Shown here in pieces: positions 59,545 through 64,000 of a DNA stretch of 64,000 nt. Origin of the DNA: Lacticaseibacillus rhamnosus (GTDB lineage: Bacteria > Bacillota > Bacilli > Lactobacillales > Lactobacillaceae); NCBI RefSeq assembly GCF_900636965.1, contig NZ_LR134331.1:1612001-1676000 (forward strand). The letters run 5' to 3'. How positions within the stretch are numbered: the stretch's first letter is position 1; each line of letters opens with the position of its first letter. The notes beneath the pieces are model-generated. The model was given only the letters and a program-made list of their open reading frames with translations. It was not told where the DNA came from and did not search any database. Both the position numbers and the translations under genes were made by a program.

Positions 59545-60487
59545 CGGTGATCACCTGCTGTCCCACGGTTAAATCGCGGCCAGGGCCGTTCAAATAGTCC
59601 GCAATATGCTGTTTGCTTTTCCCGGCTGGCTGGAGCTCATCAATTTGAAAGGTACTCTGTTTGCCCGCCGCGATGACGAGTTGATGCTTGCTGCGTGCGA
59701 CCACGCTGCCAGCAGGCAAGTTTGTGGTCGCAGTTAATGGTGTGATGGCCCAAAGCTTGGTTCGTTGGCCGTTCATATAAACATACCCGCCGACTTCTGG
59801 CCGCAAACCACGTACCCATTGATCCAATGCTCGCGCCGACAAGTGAATATCAAGGTGCTCCTGCTCTTTGGTGATGGTCGGGGCAAACGTGACTTTCTCG
59901 GGATCCTGTGGTGTACGGATGGCGGTTTGGTCAATAATCTTCGGCAAGGTTGCCAATAACAAATCACGGCCCAATAAAGATAACTTTGCAAACACAGTGC
60001 CAGTATCGTCTTGGCGGGTTAACGGCAACTTCGCCTGCGCAAACATATCGCCAGCATCCATCTTCTTAACCATTTCGATAATGGTGACGCCGGTTTCAGC
60101 ATCCCCGTTGATAATGCTGTACTGAATCGGTGCCCCACCGCGATACTTCGGCAGCAACGAACCATGGACATTCACAGCAGCAATTTTGGCTGCTTGTAAA
60201 AATTTGGTCGGCAAAAATTGCCCGTACGCCGCCGTCACAATAAGATCCGGCGCTAAGGCAATCGCCTGCGCCAGCTCAGGACTGCCGCTAAGCTTTTCTG
60301 GCTGTAAAACCGGAATGTTATGAGCGACAGCTGCTTGCTTGACCGGGCTTGCGGCCAGTTTCTGCTTACGGCCGACTTTACGATCCGGCTGCGTCATCAC
60401 TGCCACCACGTCATAATGCTGGGCAATGAGGCCTTCAAGGATCGGGACGGCAAAATCAGGTGTTCCTAGAAAAATTACTGAAGTCAT
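59531..60487 (-). CDS. fmt: Methionyl-tRNA formyltransferase
   Basis: Formylates initiator Met-tRNA. 318 residues from the ATG at 60487 with GGAGG; the frame is open to 60574 inside priA but the start at FLGTPDFAVP is right for the family. NVHGSLLPKYRGGAPIQ contains the catalytic Asn/His; DAGDMFAQ the aspartate region. Confidence 0.97.
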   Translation of the reverse strand: MTSVIFLGTPDFAVPILEGLIAQHYDVVAVMTQPDRKVGRKQKLAASPVKQAAVAHNIPVLQPEKLSGSPELAQAIALAPDLIVTAAYGQFLPTKFLQAAKIAAVNVHGSLLPKYRGGAPIQYSIINGDAETGVTIIEMVKKMDAGDMFAQAKLPLTRQDDTGTVFAKLSLLGRDLLLATLPKIIDQTAIRTPQDPEKVTFAPTITKEQEHLDIHLSARALDQWVRGLRPEVGGYVYMNGQRTKLWAITPLTATTNLPAGSVVARSKHQLVIAAGKQSTFQIDELQPAGKSKQHIADYLNGPGRDLTVGQQVITDDPE

Positions 60488-60545
60488 GTTTTCCTCCAAA
60501 CGATCGATTCGATATGATGCGTGATACCCTTCGTTGACAACAACT

Positions 60546-62963
60546 TCAAACAAATGATAGCGGTTCGGGATCAATGGTTACCTGAAATCCTTGCCGGCTG
60601 CTTTGTTGCGTTTCTTCAAGAATATGTTGCAAGGTTTTGGCTAAGGCCGGTTCATGTTTATATTTTAAAACGATCTGATAAATATAGCGATTCTTCAAGC
60701 GTGCAATCGGTCCGGGCGTTGGTCCAAGCATGATTACCTGATCAGACAACTGTGCGCGCAGTTCTTTGGCCAAGGAAAAAATTGCCTTCGCTGCCTGCGT
60801 TTCATCTGGATGACTAACTCCAATCTTAGTTGAAAAGAAATATGGTGGATAGTTGCCTTGGTGGCGCACCGCCATCTCCTGGCGAAAGAAGCCTTCGTAA
60901 TCCTGACGTTTGGCGTACTGAATGGCGTAATGATCCGGATTAAACGTCTGCACAAACACTTCGCCGGGTTTATCGGCCCGCCCAGCTCGGCCACTTACCT
61001 GAGTCAGCAATTGGAACGTCTTTTCACTGGCTCGGAAGTCCGGTAATCCCAGTGACGTATCGGCATTAATGACGCCAACCAAAGTGACATCAGGAAAGTC
61101 CAACCCTTTAGCAATCATCTGAGTGCCGAGTAAAATATCGGCTTGATGAGCGCCAAATGCATTCAAAATTCGGGCATGTCCCCCTTTTCGCCGCGTGGTA
61201 TCAACATCCATACGTAAAATGCGTGCGTTTGGGAGTAACGTCTGCAATTGGGCCTCGACTTTTTGGGTGCCGGTGCCATAATAGCGAATCTTGTCCGATC
61301 CACACTGCGGACAGCGATGCGGAATTGCTTCTTCATGGCCGCAGTAGTGACATTTTAGCGTGTGCGTATCCATGTGCAACGTTAGACTGATGTCACAGTT
61401 AGGACACTTTGCAACGTAACCGCAATCGCGACACATTACAAAACTGGAGTATCCGCGCCGATTTAGCAGCAAGACGCTTTGTTCATGCCGCTCCAGACGC
61501 ACCTTCAACGCATCTAACAACGGCGCCGAAAAGTCTTCTTGAGCCCCCTGCGCAAACGCTTCACGCATATCGACAATGTGCACCGGTGGCAATGGCTGAT
61601 CGTTAATCCGCTGCGGCAAACGTAAAAGCGTGTATACGCCTTTTTCCGCCCGCGCACGGGATTCCAACGATGGCGTGGCCGATCCTAATACAACCGGCGC
61701 GTGATGAATCTGTGCGCGCTTCAGTAAGACATCGCGAGCATGGTAACGCGGTACCGAATCCTGCTTATAGCTGGTTTCGTGTTCCTCGTCCATGATGAAC
61801 ACGCCGATATGCCTGAGCGGTGCAAACGCAGCTGAACGCGCACCGACAACCACTTGCGCCTCGCCACGGGCAATGCGTCGCCATTCATCATATTTTTCGC
61901 CATCAGACAGGCCGGAATGCATGACGGCAACATGCATCCCGAAGCGTCCCTTAACCCGATCAACCATCTGGGGCGTCAAAGCAATTTCGGGCACCAGCAT
62001 GAGCGCGGTTTGCCCCGCCGCCAGCACCTGCGCAATCACCTGTAGATAGACTTCGGTTTTACCTGATCCCGTCACCCCTTCAAGTAAGAAAGTTTTCGGC
62101 TCTTTTGCTTTCACGGCTTGATTGATCGTGTCCACAATCTTTTTTTGATCGGCCGTTAATGGTAAGGGTTGCGTTAACGGTTGATGCCGAAGTTGCGGAT
62201 AAGGATCGCGGTAGGTTTCATGGGCTTCTAATTTCAACCAGCCTTTCGCCGCGGCCTGATTAATCGTTGCTTTTGTTAACTTAGTGTGATGTTCCACATC
62301 CGTCAGCAATGGTCGTTCATGTTTGGCCGCCCAGGTTCCGATCAGGTCAAGCAATTGCAATTGTTTCACGGCATTTTTGCGTGTTTGTTGCTTTTCTGCG
62401 GCAACTTGCTCAGCTGACAATTGGGGAATGAGGTAGAAAACCTGTTTAACCCGGGCGCGATCTTTTTTAACGTAAGAAATGGCCACTTTTTCAGCCTGTG
62501 CCAGTTTCATCAAAGCAACCTGATCCTCATCAGAAAGCGTGTTGAAGGCGACGCTATCCGCCTGACCAAAATAGCGGGCTTGCTCCTCAGCCGACAATGC
62601 AATCGGTTCGGCAATTTTAACCGCATCAATTTTTAACATGGTTGGTAACATGGTTTGCATGCAGGCAATCCAAAAAGAATAAGTGGTTTCTGCCAGCCAT
62701 TTCGATAGCGCCAGCATTTCCTGATTCAAGACCGGCGCGGGATCTAAAACATCCAGCAGCGGCTTGAGTTCACCGGCATACTCGCTTTGATCGGAAAGTG
62801 CGACAACCATCCCGCTGACTTTCCGCGCTCCTTTTCCAAACTGAACCCAAACACGCATCCCGGGTTGAAGCGCGCCATCGAGTCGTGGTGGCACAAGATA
62901 ATCAAATGGCCGGTCTGTTTGCATGGTCGGAACATCCACAATCACTTTGGCAATGGTTGCCAA
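60546..62963 (-). CDS. priA: Primosomal replication restart helicase PriA
   Basis: Restarts stalled forks by loading the replisome. 805 residues. TTG start after AAGGGGTGAG. Helicase motifs LLEGVTGSGKTEVYLQV and FIMDEEHETSYKQ, zinc region with CRDCGYVAKCPNCDISL and CHYCGHEEAIPHRCPQCG, then GRAGRADKPG. It is 4 bases behind coaBC. Confidence 0.97.
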   Translation of the reverse strand: MATIAKVIVDVPTMQTDRPFDYLVPPRLDGALQPGMRVWVQFGKGARKVSGMVVALSDQSEYAGELKPLLDVLDPAPVLNQEMLALSKWLAETTYSFWIACMQTMLPTMLKIDAVKIAEPIALSAEEQARYFGQADSVAFNTLSDEDQVALMKLAQAEKVAISYVKKDRARVKQVFYLIPQLSAEQVAAEKQQTRKNAVKQLQLLDLIGTWAAKHERPLLTDVEHHTKLTKATINQAAAKGWLKLEAHETYRDPYPQLRHQPLTQPLPLTADQKKIVDTINQAVKAKEPKTFLLEGVTGSGKTEVYLQVIAQVLAAGQTALMLVPEIALTPQMVDRVKGRFGMHVAVMHSGLSDGEKYDEWRRIARGEAQVVVGARSAAFAPLRHIGVFIMDEEHETSYKQDSVPRYHARDVLLKRAQIHHAPVVLGSATPSLESRARAEKGVYTLLRLPQRINDQPLPPVHIVDMREAFAQGAQEDFSAPLLDALKVRLERHEQSVLLLNRRGYSSFVMCRDCGYVAKCPNCDISLTLHMDTHTLKCHYCGHEEAIPHRCPQCGSDKIRYYGTGTQKVEAQLQTLLPNARILRMDVDTTRRKGGHARILNAFGAHQADILLGTQMIAKGLDFPDVTLVGVINADTSLGLPDFRASEKTFQLLTQVSGRAGRADKPGEVFVQTFNPDHYAIQYAKRQDYEGFFRQEMAVRHQGNYPPYFFSTKIGVSHPDETQAAKAIFSLAKELRAQLSDQVIMLGPTPGPIARLKNRYIYQIVLKYKHEPALAKTLQHILEETQQSSRQGFQVTIDPEPLSFV

Positions 62964-62967
62964 GCGC

Positions 62968-64000
62968 TCACCCCTTTTGTTTCGGTAACATCCTTGTTAA
63001 TTGCTCAATTAAAGCCACGGCGACTTTTTGCTTCGTCATTTCCGGCAGCGTCACCGGTGGCTGATCAGGCCGCAAAAAAGTGACCGTATCCGTATCGGCA
63101 TTAAACCCATGGGTCGCATCGACTGGATTGGCAACGATCATGTCGGCCTTTTTTTTCGTCAGTTTGGTTTGGGCATTGGCTAACAAATCATTGGTTTCTG
63201 CGGCAAAACCGATGACTACCTGATGGGTTTTCTTTTGCCCCAATGTCGCCAGAATATCCGGATTCTGGACCAAGGTCAACGTCAAGCCGCTGTTAGCATC
63301 GACTTTTTTTATTTTGTGGTCGCTAATCGTCGGCGCGCGATAATCTGCAACCGCCGCCGCCATAATAACTGCATCGGCATCCGGAAAATCCGCCAAAATT
63401 GCATCGGCCATTGATTGGGCACTGGTCACCGGCTTCACGGTCACCCCAGGGACAACAGGCAGCTCTCTAGTGGTCACTAAAGTCACCGCTGCACCAGCAC
63501 CAGCCGCGGCGTTGGCAATGGCGGTGCCCATTTTACCTGATGAGTCATTCGTTAAATAGCGCACCGGATCTAGTCGTTCTTTTGTCCCACCGGCCGAGAC
63601 AATGATACGCCGGCCTTTTAACCGCGGCTCGGCAAGGTTTTCAAGAAACAGCGCAATCTGATCCGGTTCAGGCATCCGTCCGACTCCGGTATAACCCTCA
63701 GCCAATTGTCCGGTAGCAGGTGGCAGCAGACGATAGCCTTGTCTGCTAATCAGCCGCGCAATATTACGCTGCGTTTGTGGATTTTGCCACATTTGATCGT
63801 TCATAGCCGGGACCATTAATTTAGGGGCAGTCATTGCTAGCAGCGTCGTGGTAACAACGTTGTCAGCTAAACCGGCCGCTAGCTTTGCCAAGGTATTGGC
63901 GGTTGCCGGCACAACGACCCCCAAATCCGCCCAGTGTGCTAAAGCAACATGCGCCACGTGTTCCGGATGATCAAACTCATGTCCGTCCGTCAACACAGCA
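62968..64000 (-). CDS. coaBC: Bifunctional phosphopantothenoylcysteine decarboxylase/synthetase CoaBC, 5' end cut by window
   Basis: Two steps of coenzyme A synthesis. About 344 residues visible. The C-terminal part of the flavin decarboxylase domain is present (substrate motif VPAMNDQMWQNP), then the CoaB synthetase domain with VSAGGTKERLDPVRYLTN, SSGKMGTAIANAAAGAGA, AAVADYRAP and a KKVDANSG lysine region. The start lies outside the window. Confidence 0.95.
   Translation of the reverse strand, partial: AVLTDGHEFDHPEHVAHVALAHWADLGVVVPATANTLAKLAAGLADNVVTTTLLAMTAPKLMVPAMNDQMWQNPQTQRNIARLISRQGYRLLPPATGQLAEGYTGVGRMPEPDQIALFLENLAEPRLKGRRIIVSAGGTKERLDPVRYLTNDSSGKMGTAIANAAAGAGAAVTLVTTRELPVVPGVTVKPVTSAQSMADAILADFPDADAVIMAAAVADYRAPTISDHKIKKVDANSGLTLTLVQNPDILATLGQKKTHQVVIGFAAETNDLLANAQTKLTKKKADMIVANPVDATHGFNADTDTVTFLRPDQPPVTLPEMTKQKVAVALIEQLTRMLPKQKG

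Overview
This 64 kb window is core chromosome of a lactic acid bacterium. Protein sequences (IF2, PolC, PrkC, L7Ae-like YlxQ, YlxM, Asp23), the Gram-positive ribosome binding sites, a GC content near the middle of the range and the gene order all suggest the Lacticaseibacillus casei/paracasei/rhamnosus group; the species assignment is inference. Almost every gene lies on the minus strand, so transcription runs from high to low coordinates. Only five genes (22.2-25.2 kb and 34.9-35.5 kb) lie on the plus strand.

Reading in the direction of transcription: 64.0-53.2 kb holds coaBC (5' end cut by the window), priA, fmt, rsmB, prpC, prkC, rsgA, rpe and thiN, a tightly packed housekeeping operon with several ATGA overlaps. 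Next come rpmB, asp23-fakA, recG, plsX and acpP. A five-gene oligopeptide permease operon (oppDFBC plus a separately promoted oppA) sits between acpP and rnc. Then follow rnc-smc-ftsY, the ylxM-ffh pair, rpsP-khpA-rimM-trmD and rplS. Two small plus-strand Lactobacillus-type genes of unknown function lie between ftsY and ylxM.

The 22-30 kb part is more accessory: plsC-like acyltransferase, an amino acid permease, a DUF1003 membrane protein, a heterodimeric multidrug-type ABC exporter, yneF, ynzC and a 58-residue unknown protein. From 22.0 kb down to the start of the window lie trmN6 and a GIY-YIG protein, rpsB-tsf, pyrH-frr, uppS-cdsA-rseP-proS-polC, the rimP-nusA-ylxR-ylxQ-infB-rbfA operon, a TerC-type membrane protein and truB (3' end cut by the window).

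The most unusual content is not a gene. A family of about 120 bp imperfect palindromes occurs as a tandem array with an exact 122 bp period directly behind infB, and as single copies at four other intergenic sites. Stem positions differ between copies by compensatory changes, so the folded shape appears to be conserved. Several genes also start at TTG or GTG, with the best ribosome site inside a longer ATG-started frame; the TerC gene may even use a rare start codon. I see no prophage, insertion sequence, CRISPR array, tRNA or rRNA gene, and no new defence or biosynthetic system.
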